The translations under genes and the position numbers were made by a program. From Larimichthys crocea (lineage: Eukaryota > Chordata > Actinopteri > Sciaenidae), in assembly GCF_000972845.2 (NCBI RefSeq), contig NC_040016.1, positions 19,680,098 to 19,744,097 on the forward strand: a stretch of 64,000 nt of DNA, written 5' to 3'. Numbering within the stretch: position 1 is the first letter of the stretch; the number at the start of each line of letters is the position of its first letter. This document shows positions 51,251 to 63,138 of the stretch, in pieces. The notes below the pieces were generated by a model, which saw nothing but the letters and a program-made list of their open reading frames with translations, was not told the origin of the DNA and did no database searches.

Positions 51251-54200
51251 GATTAAGTGTTCACACTGCTAGTTTTATGTTTTTAGGAGCCACAGCTGGA
51301 CCATCTGGTGTCAGGTGACAGGAGGAAAAATATAAAATAAACTATATTTATATTCCGGGTTTGATCAGTCTAGATCAGTGGTTCTTAACCTTGTTGGAGG
51401 TACCGAACCCTTCTTTAGTAAAAAATAAAATATGATTTTTTTACTGGTGCACAAAAGTCTGTTCCTTTTCTTAGTTTTTATGTCCAGCATCCTCAAAAAA
51501 CGATTGCTCACAAAGATATGTTGCAACAAATGGTATAAAAATTCCACCGAACCCCTGAGACCGACTCACCGAACCCCTAGGGTTTGATCGAACCCAGGTT
51601 AAGAACCACTGAGCTAGATATTTACATTTGGTTTGTATCTGTGGTATTGTGCTTATTTATATTTTCAGAAATAGACTAATACATTTGTGTTTAAACATTT
51701 AGCTTTATTGTCAGTGCTGCTGTGTGTACAGGACATACAGAGAATTTAAATTTAGTTTCCTTCTTATCCCAAACATGAAATATAAAATATAAGTAAAAGA
51801 CATAAAAATCTAAAAATATATACAAGCTAAAAAACATCCGTGCGGCAGTATGGCACAGTGTAAACAGAGTTATTAGTATAAATACAAGTATGACAACATG
51901 GACAGGATTTACAGTGAGGTCTATCAAAAATCAAATATGTAACATTTGGCTGTGCACAGTGCAAATTCGGTTTGCAAGTATTTAGAGTCTGTATTCAGTT
52001 TAGTTTTTAATCTAGTCCAAGTTTAAAAGCGTAAAGTAAATGTAAGTGTGTTTGTCTTTGTCATCTACAGCTGATCTGTAAAGATCTGTGATCTGTAAAT
52101 AGATTAAATAAATGATTTATCCCAAATTGGGAAATTACAGTCAAGCTGGGAAATTACAGATACAGGTAAAGATCTGTGATCTGTGCTAATTCAAAAAGTT
52201 TATCCCTCATTTGTGATTCTGCTCCAGGAGTAAGTTTCAGGTTGTCTTGTAAATTAAAAACTTTCATATCAGATAAATTAGCTTTTTTTTCCTGGTGAAT
52301 ATTCAACTTAATTCTTTATTAAAGTTTCTAGTTTTACTCTTGGATATACTCCAGCTTTTTAAAAAATAATTTCTGAATATGCTCCTCTTGAAATAAGTCG
52401 ACTGCTGCTCTTCGAGGAGCCGAATATCATAACATGTTAATTTGAATGAAATAAATATTAGTGGAAGGTTTTACTGTGTCTCTGAGCCAGCTGTCACTTT
52501 AGTCAACATGTCCTCTTTGAACACTTTGTTCTTTCTTTGTTGTCTCATCATCTTCTCTTTTCTTAATCCTCCCAGAATCGTTCGGGCAGAACTATCCAGA
52601 GGTGAGCCACCAGCTCTTGAAGTAAACATTAAACTGGTAGAAGTCCTGGTTAATATTTGTGCCATTGAAGTTGTTCAAACATTGATACACATGTAGTTTT
52701 ATCTTTTGATTTAGGTAATCGTATGTCAAGCTACTCCTGTATATCTTCTGTGCTGATGTAACTCTTCATTATGTGTGTGTGTGTGTTGTTAGGAGGCAGA
52801 TGGCACCCTGGACTGCATCAGCATGGCCCTCACCTGCACCTTCAACCGCTGGGGCACCCTGCTGGCTGTGGGCTGCAACGATGGCCGCATCGTCATCTGG
52901 GACTTCCTCACACGGGGCATCGCCAAAATCATCAGCGCACACATTCACCCAGTCTGCTCTTTATGGTGTGTGTGTGTGTTTGGACACTAGTACATCCAGA
53001 CGCATCCACCTTTTACCGAAATTACAGAGTGCTCTATCTTTGTGTGTGTGTGCAGTTGGAGTCGAGACGGACACAAGCTGGTGAGTGCCTCCACAGACAA
53101 CATTGTCTCGCAGTGGGACGTCCTCACTGGAGACTGCGACCAGAGGTTTCGCTTCCCCTCACCCATCCTGAAACTGCAGTGCCACCCCAGAGACATGTGA
53201 GTGACCTGACGGCATCATCGCGTGTTTAAGTGGCACACCGTGTAGAGCATAGCAAGAAGTTCTGTTGTGTTTTTAGGGACAAGGTGCTGGTGTGTCCCAT
53301 GAAGTCGGCTCCCGTCCTGCTGACTCTGTCAGACTCCAAACACGTCGTCCTGCCTGTGGACGACGACTCTGACCTGAACGTCGTGGCAGCCTTTGACAGG
53401 CGGGGCGAGTACATCTACACTGGCAACGCCAAAGGAAAGGTCAGTCCACGGCGCGATAACATGAGTGAATTTTATAGAGAAGAAACTTCAGTGTTTAAAG
53501 GTTTATTCATCGTGGCAGCCTGTTCCTCTTCACCATCATGTCTCCCTCTGTGTGCTGTTGCAGATTCTGGTGTTGAACACAAACACTCAGGAGTTGGTGG
53601 CTTCTTTCAGAGTGACAACTGGCACCAGCAACACCACCGCCATCAAATCGATTGAATTTGCTCGCAAGGGCAGGTGAGAAGCAGTGGCAGGATATCTGTC
53701 TGTGTCTAAACCTGGATGGACTGACACCATCTACTCTTCAAACACCCCTCGTCTCTAATTCGACCTCTTTTTTCATTCACCCGTCCTGTTTTTTTGTGCA
53801 GTTGCTTCCTCATAAACACAGCAGACCGAATCATCAGGGTGTATGACGGCAGGGAGATTCTGACCTGTGGCAGAGACGGTGAACCTGAACCCATGCAGAA
53901 ACTACAGGACTTGGTCAACAGGTAGGATTACTGTGTGCTGTTTGCTCTTTATTTGAATTTGGCTGTTAAAGGTGTTCAAATATTTATCTGGGAAATTCCT
54001 CTGATTCACGTCCTCCACCTGTGCTTTTTCTGTGTCCAGGACTCCGTGGAAGCGCTGCTGTTTCTCCGGCGATGGCGAGTACATCGTGGCCGGTTCAGCC
54101 AGGCAGCACGCCCTCTACATCTGGGAGAAGAGCATTGGCAACCTGGTGAAGATCCTGCATGGGACCAGAGGAGAGCTGCTGCTGGATGTGGCTGTAAGGA

Positions 54201-55802
54201 TGCTCGTGATTTTTAAATGATATTCAGATGCTGTGTTGTTCACAATCGGATGATTTACCTGCCTCACCTTTGACCTCTGTGCAGTGGCATCCTGTCCGTC
54301 CAATCATCGCCTCCATCTCCAGTGGAGTGGTCTCCATCTGGGCTCAGAACCAAGTGGTAAGTAGACAGTGACAGTACATGAATGAACACGGTCGTAGATG
54401 GATTATTTCAGCGTCAGTCTTTTGTGTTTGGCTCAGAACTCTTCCCACATTTGCTGAGTTGATGTAAAAGCGTCACTGTATGACTGATTGATGTGTGAAT
54501 GTTTGGTTTGTCTGCAGGAAAACTGGAGTGCTTTTGCTCCGGACTTCAAAGAGCTGGATGAGAACGTGGAATACGAGGAGCGAGAGTCTGAATTTGACAT
54601 TGAGGACGAAGACAAGAGTGAACCCGAGCAGACAGGTAGATCACATTAAGGCGCAGCTACACCAAAACACACACCTGGTCTTTCTCTTTCACTGGTTCTC
54701 TGACTGGATGTCTCAGACTTGAACTTGTCCTCCGGTTACAGGTGCAGATGCTGCAGAGGATGAAGAGGTGGATGTCACCACTGTTGACCCCATAGTTGCT
54801 TTTTGCAGCAGGTGAGAAAAAAAACATTATACAGCCAAGTAGTTTTTTACACGAATCATCCTGATCTCATCCCTGAATCAACAAAACCTTTTTAGTCTTA
54901 AGCATCATAACTGAAAACTACACAAGCTGATCAGTTACTGACTCTTACCTGTGTCTGTGCTCTGCAGCGATGAGGAGCTTGAGGACTATAAGGCCCTCCT
55001 GTACCTGCCTATCGCCCCTGAGGTCGAAGATCCAGAGGAAAACCCCTTCGGCCCCCCGCCAGAAGCCTCCGTCCAGGCTGCGGGCCCGGAGGACGCGTTG
55101 GCTGGCGGCGAGAAGAAGCAGAGGCAGCCTTCGTCTGAAGGAGGGCCGGCCAAGAAGAAGGCTCGCACCACCACCATTGAACTGCAGGGGGTGCCGAGTG
55201 ATGGTGAGAGAGCGTAACGTAACATACGAGATGCCAGAGCCTGCAGAAAATTAGAAACAGTCTTGTATAAGAGACGGGCCTGTATTTCCCCTGTGTCTTA
55301 ATTAATTTAATGTAATTTACAAGTCATGACAGAGTTGGATGAATTGTAATAAAATGTGATAAAGAAATGTTCATGGTCCTCAGAGGTTGAACCCTAAAGA
55401 CTGAAGTGATCCCGTGACTTTTCTCCTTCCATTACTTTGCACCAAATACCTGTGAAACTAACGACTAACGTACATAAATAACTTGTCTTGTCTCTCTCTC
55501 TCACAGAGGTGCACCCCCTACTGGGCGTGAAAGGGGATGGCAAGTCCAAGAAGAAGACAGCAGGCCGGCCCAAAGGTTCCAAAGGTAAAGACAAAGACTT
55601 CCCCTTCAGGCCGAAGCCCTACAGGGGCGATCGGCCCTCCTTCCCCGTGGAGGCCCTGGGCAGCTCTGGCCCAGGTGGAGGAGGAGGAGGAGGAGGGATG
55701 AAGGGCAGAGCAGAGGGGGGCCTGGCCACAGGTAAGCACGCCACCGCCCCTGCTGCTGCTGAGTCTGGGAGCTCTGCTAGTCCTGCAGCCCTGCTAGTCT
55801 GA
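50894..55802 (+). CDS. rbbp5: retinoblastoma-binding protein 5 (COMPASS/MLL core subunit)
   Basis: RBBP5 is a nuclear WD40 scaffold of the WDR5-RBBP5-ASH2L-DPY30 module that activates MLL/SET1 H3K4 methyltransferases. Exons: 50894-50912, 52576-52601, 52793-52965, 53056-53196, 53277-53439, 53564-53673, 53802-53921, 54040-54193, 54285-54356, 54518-54635, 54742-54811, 54968-55203 and 55507 onward. All join in phase. The propeller covers about residues 20-325. The activation/ASH2L-binding segment [19 protein letters not shown] is at 341-359 and the WDR5-binding motif [11 protein letters not shown] at 371-381, the same numbers as in human. The C-terminal tail is basic and Gly-rich. The end is uncertain: reading through gives 565 residues (stop 55800-55802); splicing at CACAG|GTAAGC (55731) to 55904 gives 544, or to 59173 gives 561. 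Confidence 0.95.
51217..51250. repeat. (ATT)n microsatellite, rbbp5 intron 1
   Basis: About eleven ATT units. Confidence 0.9.
51376..51611. mobile_element. hAT-type MITE, 236 bp, rbbp5 intron 1
   Basis: Ends CAGTGGTTCTTAACCT and AGGTTAAGAACCACTG are perfect 16-bp inverted repeats. The flanking 8-mers gtctagat and agctagat match at 6 of 8 positions, as expected for an 8-bp hAT target duplication with two changes. No transposase is encoded; internal sequence includes CCGAACCC motifs near both ends. Confidence 0.9.
51700..52160 (-). mobile_element. reverse-oriented LINE-type tails, rbbp5 intron 1
   Basis: AGCTTTATTGTCAGTGCTGC begins a reversed retroposon tail. Near 52108 a second short piece reads AAATGATTTATCCCAAATTG. 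No coding remnant is seen. Confidence 0.4.
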
Positions 55803-55903
55803 CTGACACCGCCTGTCTCCAAAGACACCTCCCCCCTTCCCTCCCCCCCTTCCCTCCCTGTTTTGCTTCCACCTCACACACCACCCTCCAACCTCCTTTG
55901 CAG

Positions 55904-55911
55904 CTCACTGA
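55904..55911 (+). other. possible rbbp5 terminal coding exon (option b)
   Basis: A pyrimidine-rich tract ending CCTCCTTTGCAG|CTCACTGA could accept the donor at 55731. It would add Ala-His and stop. It is a strong acceptor by eye, but the added residues carry no family signal. Confidence 0.3.
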
Positions 55912-58900
55912 CAGAGGCCCGCCTGCTGTAAAGCTACAGTCTGGAGGTCAGAAGATCAGCAATGATGAAACACCTGAACTTTAACATTACAGGATATATA
56001 TTTAGTTTTAATAGTACATGCCTCTTAATCTAGAGGAAGACGACACAGCCTTAAAATATATATTTGGATTCTCTTTCTTACGTGTACGAGAGAATCGCCA
56101 CTTTCTGTTTTTCCCTGGAGGTAGACGCCCTGCAGAAGCTGTGATTACAGTCAAATGCTTGAGATTCTTACGTTTTCTCAGAAAGAAGTCACTCACTCGC
56201 TCACTGAGCTGCAGAAGTTTCCCACGGTTCACTTTCAAAATAAATCGGTAACTTTTAGCATAAGTGAACAAAGTGGAGTGCCAAATCTGTAAACAGAAAC
56301 TCTGCAGGCTGCTTAACACACACACACACAGGCGTTGATCTTAAATTAGCAGAGCAGAGCGGTGTTCAACATTCGATACAACTGAATTAAAGATGAATTT
56401 TTAAAAAAAGCTTCAAAACAATATCCTGAAATAACTCAACGTGGCAGATTAACTCGACTCTCGCAGCAGTAAAAACCACACCAGACTCGCTGCAGCACGA
56501 AATGTGTTGATCCGCCACTGAAAATAGTCCCCAGCACACAGAACACTTACAGCCCAGCTGTTTTAATAAATGAATGAGGCTGTTTTATGAAATTAAATTT
56601 TATATTTGTCAGCCGTTTTTGAATATTTATGTCTTCAGTAGGAGATAGATAGATAGAGATAGAGATACTTTATTGATCCTGAAGGAAATTAAGGTGCCCA
56701 GCAGCATATACATGTAACACATTACACAAAACCAACATATCAGCACAACAACAACAGCAAAAACGCATAGCACATACACACATTGCACATGACCTGCATA
56801 CATACATACATTCACTCAACTGTCTTTAAAAAACACCAGGTAGTAAAATGTCATAAAAATAGAAAAATGTCATACTAATAAAATGCCTGTCATGGTAATG
56901 AATAAATAAATAAATATTAGTGCAAAACAAGGTAATGATTGGGGGTGGGGATGTGGTGCACAGTTTTGAGAAAGAGATAAGAGAGGTAAGCGAAGAGAAA
57001 CACGTTACTTTACTAGTTATTGCACAGTAATGATTCAGTAATTGTCCGATGAATTAATAATTAATAGATGATGAGCTTGGGACTCCAACTCGCTGTTTGT
57101 TTTAAGTCTTTTCATGGGATTTGTTTAACAACTGTAGCGACCATCTATCAATTGAAACAGGCTGCAGAGAGGCTCAGCAGGCTCTCACTGTGACTGTGTT
57201 TATTTAAAGAATGTGGCATAAAGTAGCTGACGAGACAGAAAATATTCAAGCTATTTGTCCAAGTGAACAGGCGAAATAAGATGAAACCAGACAACCTGCG
57301 GCAATTTTAAGAACTGATGGTGATCCAGAGAACGCGTGCGATCAAACCAAGTAAACAACACAAACTGTTTGCACGTTTTGGCTCCTGCAGTAACTTATTC
57401 TAATAAAATGTTACCACATAACAGCAGAATAATAAGATTGTGTAGCTGTGTGATATCCCTCCCAGACTGTGTCTTCATGGCGGTATAACCTCGGCTAACC
57501 TCAGCCTCACTCAGACTAATTTGCCGTCATTGGAACTTCTCGGTGAAGTTGGACTGTAGTTGGCAGGTGGGTGTTGACGTGGCTAACGGTGGGATGGTGC
57601 GGCTTGTTTCCCTGCGGGCTAGCTGGCTAGTCTGCATCTACTTCCTGCTTGGCCTTTGACCCTCCTGCTCCCACTCCCACCTCGCTCCTTGGGCTTGTCG
57701 TGTGACGTGAACGTTTGTCTGTTAGCAGCGCTGCTCAGATCTTGTCCTGTCTGTGTGTGTGCGTCGGAGAGAGACGGTGGGTCGACAGTGTACGCAGCCA
57801 GTGTTAATGTCTCATCTTATTATGAACGTCCAACACTAACAGCTACAGATGAGGTCAGCATTAAAGAAACAGACTCGTCAATCATTTTCATAATTAGATT
57901 TTAGATGTTCAAAAAGCCTTCAGACGAAATTTATCAGGTGAGACAGAACAGGTATTTCCACCTTCCTCCATCATTTTAATCCAGCTGTTATAAGCTTCCA
58001 GTATTTATTTATTTATTTGTGTTGGCTATATATTTATCTTAAAAATAAAAGCAACAAACGACGAGTTCAGTGTAATTGTACAATTACAAGATTCATGTAG
58101 CGATTGGGATTTCTTATTCTTAACTTGACATGTAATGAAACTATAATCTAATGTTGATAAACTAAGTACTTTTTCATAAGAATAGCACTTTCCTCTTATG
58201 GTAAGTTTCTTGTAATTTCACTTTTTCTCACAAAATCTCAGAAGATTTTGACTTTTCTCATCAACCTGGTTGAGTTTCATAAAATCGTTTAAGATGTTTT
58301 TGTAAAACTCTGAGTATTCACATATTTTCATGTGTAATATGACTTTTCTTCTTTTCTTGAAATATCACAACTGAGTTTTCATAATCTCAGGACTTTTCTC
58401 ATAAAAATACTTCTTGTTGTCCTCATGAAACCTTTAACCTCATAATATTAGACTTTTTATTGTGCACGACTTATAAACTCTGACTTCATTTGAATCTTTA
58501 TTATTATATCATATTAGAGTTTCTTTAAATGATGACTTTCTCCAAATGATATTATTTATTTTCATGTTATGACTGTATTCACTTGTAACGTGACTTCATT
58601 TCTCAAAATATAACTTAAGACTTTTAACCTAAAAAGTAGTATGTTCCTCTTGAGGAGGAAATCCTGTAAAGTTTCTTCTCGTAATATGACTTTTTATCAT
58701 TATCTGACCTTTTTCTCGTAAAACTTTTAGTCTCATAATATTACGCTATGACAGTTTCTTGCAATAAAACTCTTGTAATATATATTTTATTATATTTAAA
58801 TATTGTAAAATTATGACACTTTCTTTCTTCTCATAATCTTTGGACTTTTTTACTTTTCTTGTCTTTCTTATAAACATAACTTAGTTTTTTTTTTACATAA

Positions 58901-59172
58901 CATTACAATACCTCCTCAAAATACTGAATAACTAATAATCTGATGTGTCCGTGATGTGTGTGTCTGACACTGTCTTTGTTCCTCAGCAGGGAGTCTGGTC
59001 GCACAGGCGTACAAACAACACGACATTGGAGGGATGGACTGATTGACTGCTCTGTACAGTTACGAAGAGTCACCAACAGGCTCAAACAAAGAGACACAAA
59101 GCCCGATGTCACGAACAGACTGTGTGAGCGAGCAGTCTGTTTGATGTGCAGACTGTTTCCTCTTTCAACCAG
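55912..59172. other. rbbp5 3' UTR and/or last intron; repeats and AT-rich sequence
   Basis: A reversed LINE tail lies at about 56645-56710 (GATAGAGATACTTTATTGAT, CCTGAAGG). From about 58080 to 58900 the sequence is made of loosely repeated CTCATAA/ACTTTTCT phrases like those before ippk. AATAAA occurs at 56241 and 56564. No separate gene is seen. Confidence 0.45.
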
Positions 59173-59231
59173 AGCACAGCGTCAACCGCCTCAGCCCGGA
59201 CGACCCGCTGGAGCCGACAAAGAGAGCGTGA
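59173..59231 (+). CDS. candidate rbbp5 alternative last exon (option c)
   Basis: After an acceptor TCCTCTTTCAACCAG, the frame set by the 55731 donor reads (E)HSVNRLSPDDPLEPTKRA and stops at 59229. The peptide has the look of a conserved C-terminus, and ATTAAA follows at about 59363 in a plausible 3' UTR. Phase agrees with the rbbp5 donor, but no other evidence ties it to that gene. Confidence 0.4.
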
Positions 59232-59239
59232 AGCCGCCG

Positions 59240-60169
59240 AGTCGTCACAGTAGAGATCACACGTCCTCTGTCTCTGTAGGATCCATCATGTATAGAACAC
59301 CCGTGTCCTGATAGTGTGTCTGTGTGTGTGTGTGTGTCGTCTTTCTCGTTGTTTTTATACGTATTAAAACATTTTTTGGTTTATAAATAACGAGCTGCTG
59401 TGTCGTTCATGACAGACGATGGATCTCTGAGGCAGATATTGATTTTAAAAAACTGGACGAAGAATCTTTGATAGACTTTAAAGACCCCACACTGAGGAAA
59501 TTCACTACAGCAGCTCACAATACACGCAGTGTGAGGACATGAAGTCATGCTGGTGTTAAAGAGGAGGAGGACCTGTGGTAGAGCTCCTTCTTACATGGTG
59601 GGAGTAGCAGTCTGTCGCTGAAGGAGCTGTTTAAGGCTCCCACAATCACATCTCCTGCACGTGACTGTGAGCGACAGGAGCTGTTAATGACGGATGTCAG
59701 CTTAAAAACTGCAGTTCCTCAAACGTCCATGTGAGGCAAAAAAACATGAAGCTGGTCTGAGTGCACTGCTGGTGTTTCCTGAATCTCAATGACAAAAACC
59801 CCCTCAGACTGCACTGTGAGCCGTTCTCAAGAGAAACGACAAATAAGAACAAATTTTAAGGGGATCAGAGAAACCTGAACAGTGTGTTGAATTAATGATG
59901 ATAGGAGCCTGAACTTCAGTTTCTACAGTCAAAAGTTAAATAGATCGATGCACAGAGACGAGAGTTCATAACTATGTTTAGTGTCTTCATATCAAAGATA
60001 ACTTGATTTACATTAAAGGAACAGTCCAACATTTTGGGTAATACACGCATTTTCTTTCTTGCAGATGAGATGATTAATACGCCTCTCGTATCTCTCAAGC
60101 TGATATTAAATATCTCATTCATTATATCAAAAAAAATATGCATGTTGAGCTGTTGTAGCCTTTTACTAC
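59240..60169. other. intergenic, repeat remnants
   Basis: A GT run lies at about 59318-59338. A MNGEIS-family shard (CTGCAGTTCCTCAAACGTCC) lies at about 59709-59740. No gene recognised. Confidence 0.45.
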
Positions 60170-60275
60170 TTCGTGAGTCAGTCTCCATAAGTCCCCATGT
60201 TAGACAGCAGAAATAAACATGTTTACAGCCTGGTACAAAAAACAGTTTTGGTCTCTGTAGCTAATTTCCCCGACT
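60170..60275 (-). mobile_element. dispersed repeat (MNGEIS family), truncated copy 6
   Basis: GTGAGTCAGTCTCCATAAGT is followed, after an internal deletion, by CAGCAGAAATAAACATGTTT and ACAGTTTTGGTCTCTGTAGC. It breaks off before the ATG-proximal part. A fragment of the 25065-type MITE follows at about 60420-60470. Confidence 0.7.
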
Positions 60276-60889
60276 TAACAGCAGGTCGGAAGAAGCAGGA
60301 CCACCAAGATGCTCTTCAGAAACCTGTGTCCATTCTTTATACTGTCAGTGAGTTTCTCCTACGTGCTTGGAAAGGAGGGTGAGGCGAGTGGTACTCAGTT
60401 GTTGCCATTTGCATCCTCACTGCTACAAGATGCCACTAAATCCTACACACACTGGGAGGTTAAAACATGTATTTAAAGCAGACTCACTTCCTAATAAATG
60501 GTGTTTCACTCTTATTTTTACAGTTTTATTCACTTTTTGGAAGTTTTGTACAATTCTTAAACTTTTTATTGAACTAAACTGAGACACAGAGCGGCAGCTG
60601 TACTTTTCCTTCCCTGCTGAGGCATTATCTCAGTATGTATTATTACTCATTACTCATTAATCACATGACACTGTACGTTTCCACTCATGGCTGCTCTCAC
60701 GTCATCTGTCACGCTGTTCCACGGACCCACCTGTCCAACCCTGTTGGTACTCACCCTGACCAATCACAGCGGAGGAGGCGGGACGTCAGCGGGATAGCGG
60801 GACAGAGAGTGGTCCATCAACCTGTCAATCAACCAGCCAGTCAAACTGGATACAGTTAACCTGAGTAAAACCGGAAACAGGTAGAAAAA

Positions 60890-62820
60890 TAAAAGCCTTT
60901 TTGTAGGACTCATAAAACTATGACTTTATCTGTATATTATGATTTTTTTTTACTTGTAATATAACTGTATCTTCATAATCGTAGGACTTTTTGAAATAAG
61001 AATAGAATATTCCTCTTGAGATTAATTATTTTTAATAATAGAAGTCTCTTCTCATATTATGACAAAAGTTTGTTTTCGAAAACTGATAAAACTGTCTCAT
61101 ATTATTCTATGACTCTTTTGTAAGACATTTTATTGTGATATGACTCTCTCCTAATAAAACTTTATTCACATATTATGACCGATGATTCTTATTATCCTAA
61201 TATAATGTATTGAAGTCATGACTTTCTCCTTATAATGTCTTTTCTCATAAAAAGAGCACTTTATCCTTGTAATTACTTGTACTAACTTTTCTTTTAATAG
61301 GTTTCTTCTCCTGATATGCCTTTTTAGTTATAAATCTGACATTTTCTTCTCATAAAACTTATTAGTCTCATATTTTATTATGACTTTTTTTTAATATTCG
61401 TAGTTATGACTTTATTCTTGTAACATTCTGGTTATGACTTTATGTGATTTCATTTTTTTTGGTTAAATTAAGACTTTGCTCTCATTATATAAAAAATAAA
61501 CGTAATTTTAACTTTATCCTTTTAAATCTCACATTTTTGTAAGACAGTTTATTGTGATATGACCTAATACATCTTTATTCACATATTATGACTTTATCCT
61601 TGTAATATTATGTCTTCTCTCATAAAAGGAGCACTTTCCTCTTGCAATTACTTGTAATAACCTTTCTCCTTATGAGATTATGACTTTTTTCTTAGAATAT
61701 CACACTTTAATTCTCATAATTATCATATTTGAGACTTTGCTCTCATAATATAGCAAACTTAAACGTAATTTTAAGTTTATCCTTTTAAATCTCACATTTT
61801 TGTAAGACAGTTTATTGTGATATGACTTTGTCCTAATAAAACTTTAATCTTTATTCACATATTATGACTTTATCCTTGTAATATTATGTCTTCTCTCATA
61901 AAAGGAGCACTTTCCTCTTGCAATTACTTGTAATAACCTTTCTTTTAAGGTTCTTCTCATGATAAGACTTTTTTTTAATGATACGTTATAAATCTGACAT
62001 TTTTTCCCCTCATAAAACCAGTCTCATATCTTATTCTCTAGAAATTATCCACATAAACTTTCTCCTTATGATATTATGACCTTTTTATAGAATATTATGT
62101 CTTTTCTCATAAAAAGAGCACTTTCTTCTTGTAATTACTTGTAATAAACTTTCTCCTTATGATATTATGACTTTTTTCTTAGAATATCACACTTTTATTC
62201 TCATAATTATCAAATTTGAGACTTTGCTCTCATAATATAAAAAAAATAAACGTAATTAAAATTGTATTATCTTAAACTCACATATTTGTAAGACAGTTTA
62301 TTCTGATATGACCTAATAAAACTTTAATCTTTATTCACATATTATGACTTTATCCTTGTAATATTATGTCTTTTCTCATAAAAAGAAAACTTTCCTCTTG
62401 TAATTACTTGTAATAAACTTTCTCTTTATGATATTATGACTTTTTTCTTAGAATATCACACTTTTATTCACATAATTATCAAATTTGAGACTTTGCTCTC
62501 ATAATATAAAAAAATAAACGTAATTTAAATCTTATTATCTTAAATCTCACATTTGTGTAAGACAGTTGTGATATGACTTTGTCCTAATAAAACTTTAATC
62601 TTTATTCACATATTATGACTTTATCCATGTAATATTTTGTCTTTTCTCATAAAAAGCACTTTCCTCTTGTAATTACTTGTAATAAACTTTCTCCTTATGA
62701 TATTATGACTTTTTTTTTTTTTTTTTAGAATATCACTTTTATTCTCATAATTATCAAATTTGAAAATTTACTCTCATAATATAACAAACTTAAACGTAAT
62801 TGTAACTTTATTCTTGTAAC
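60890..62820. repeat. AT-rich satellite, ~270-bp unit
   Basis: The phrase CATAAAA(A/G)GAGCACTTTC recurs at 61621, 61897, 62108, 62377 and 62648, with spacings of 276, 211, 269 and 271 bp. Each unit also holds TCACATATTATGACTTTATC, TTGAGACTTTGCTCTCATAA and TTTGTAAGACAGTT. From 60890 to about 61440 copies are diverged. A similar style of sequence lies at 58080-58900. Confidence 0.85.
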
Positions 62821-62839
62821 TCTTTCGCCTCATTGATCA

Positions 62840-63057
62840 GGAACAACTGGCTCACCTCCTGACGGTGCTTTTATTCTGAAGTCCGGGCCGGATGTGGTCG
62901 GTGTCAGTGAGCCGGGCCGGGCAGCAGCAGGATCGGTCGGTCCTGTAGTTCTTATAAATTACTGCTAGCAGCCAGAACCAGCAGTCAGGGGGGAGTAGTT
63001 TGTATGTTACCGTGCCGCCGTGTGTGACTCTGAGCTCGGCTTGTCGTCGTCGGTGTG
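62840..63057 (+). promoter_or_regulatory. likely ippk promoter and 5' UTR
   Basis: A sharp change from the AT-rich satellite to GC- and CpG-rich sequence (GTCCGGGCCGGATG, GAGCCGGGCCGGGC, GTGCCGCCGTG) occurs here, just before the ippk start. No TATA box is seen. Confidence 0.55.
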
Positions 63058-63138
63058 ATGGACGTGGACAAAATGGAGGAGAAGGACTGGAAGTACCACG
63101 GGGAGGGAAACAAGAGCCTGGTGCTGTCCCACGTACAG
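63058..63138 (+). CDS. ippk: inositol-pentakisphosphate 2-kinase, coding exon 1; gene continues off the right edge
   Basis: IPPK phosphorylates inositol 1,3,4,5,6-pentakisphosphate at position 2 with ATP to give phytate (InsP6). Exon 1 encodes 27 residues, MDVDKMEEKDWKYHGEGNK(S)..., ending SLVLSHVQ before the donor CAG|GTGAGC. YHGEGNKSLV is the glycine-rich nucleotide-binding loop at the start of the family and matches the vertebrate N-terminus, which also reads DExxWxYHGEGNKSLV. Exon length and phase (81 nt, phase 0) fit. The second ATG (Met6) is an alternative start. Later exons are outside the window. Confidence 0.9.

Noticed and set aside
58958..59311. 117-codon plus-strand frame
   Set aside because: Frame has no recognisable domain. 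The part that looks coding (59173-59231) is in a different frame, reached by splicing.
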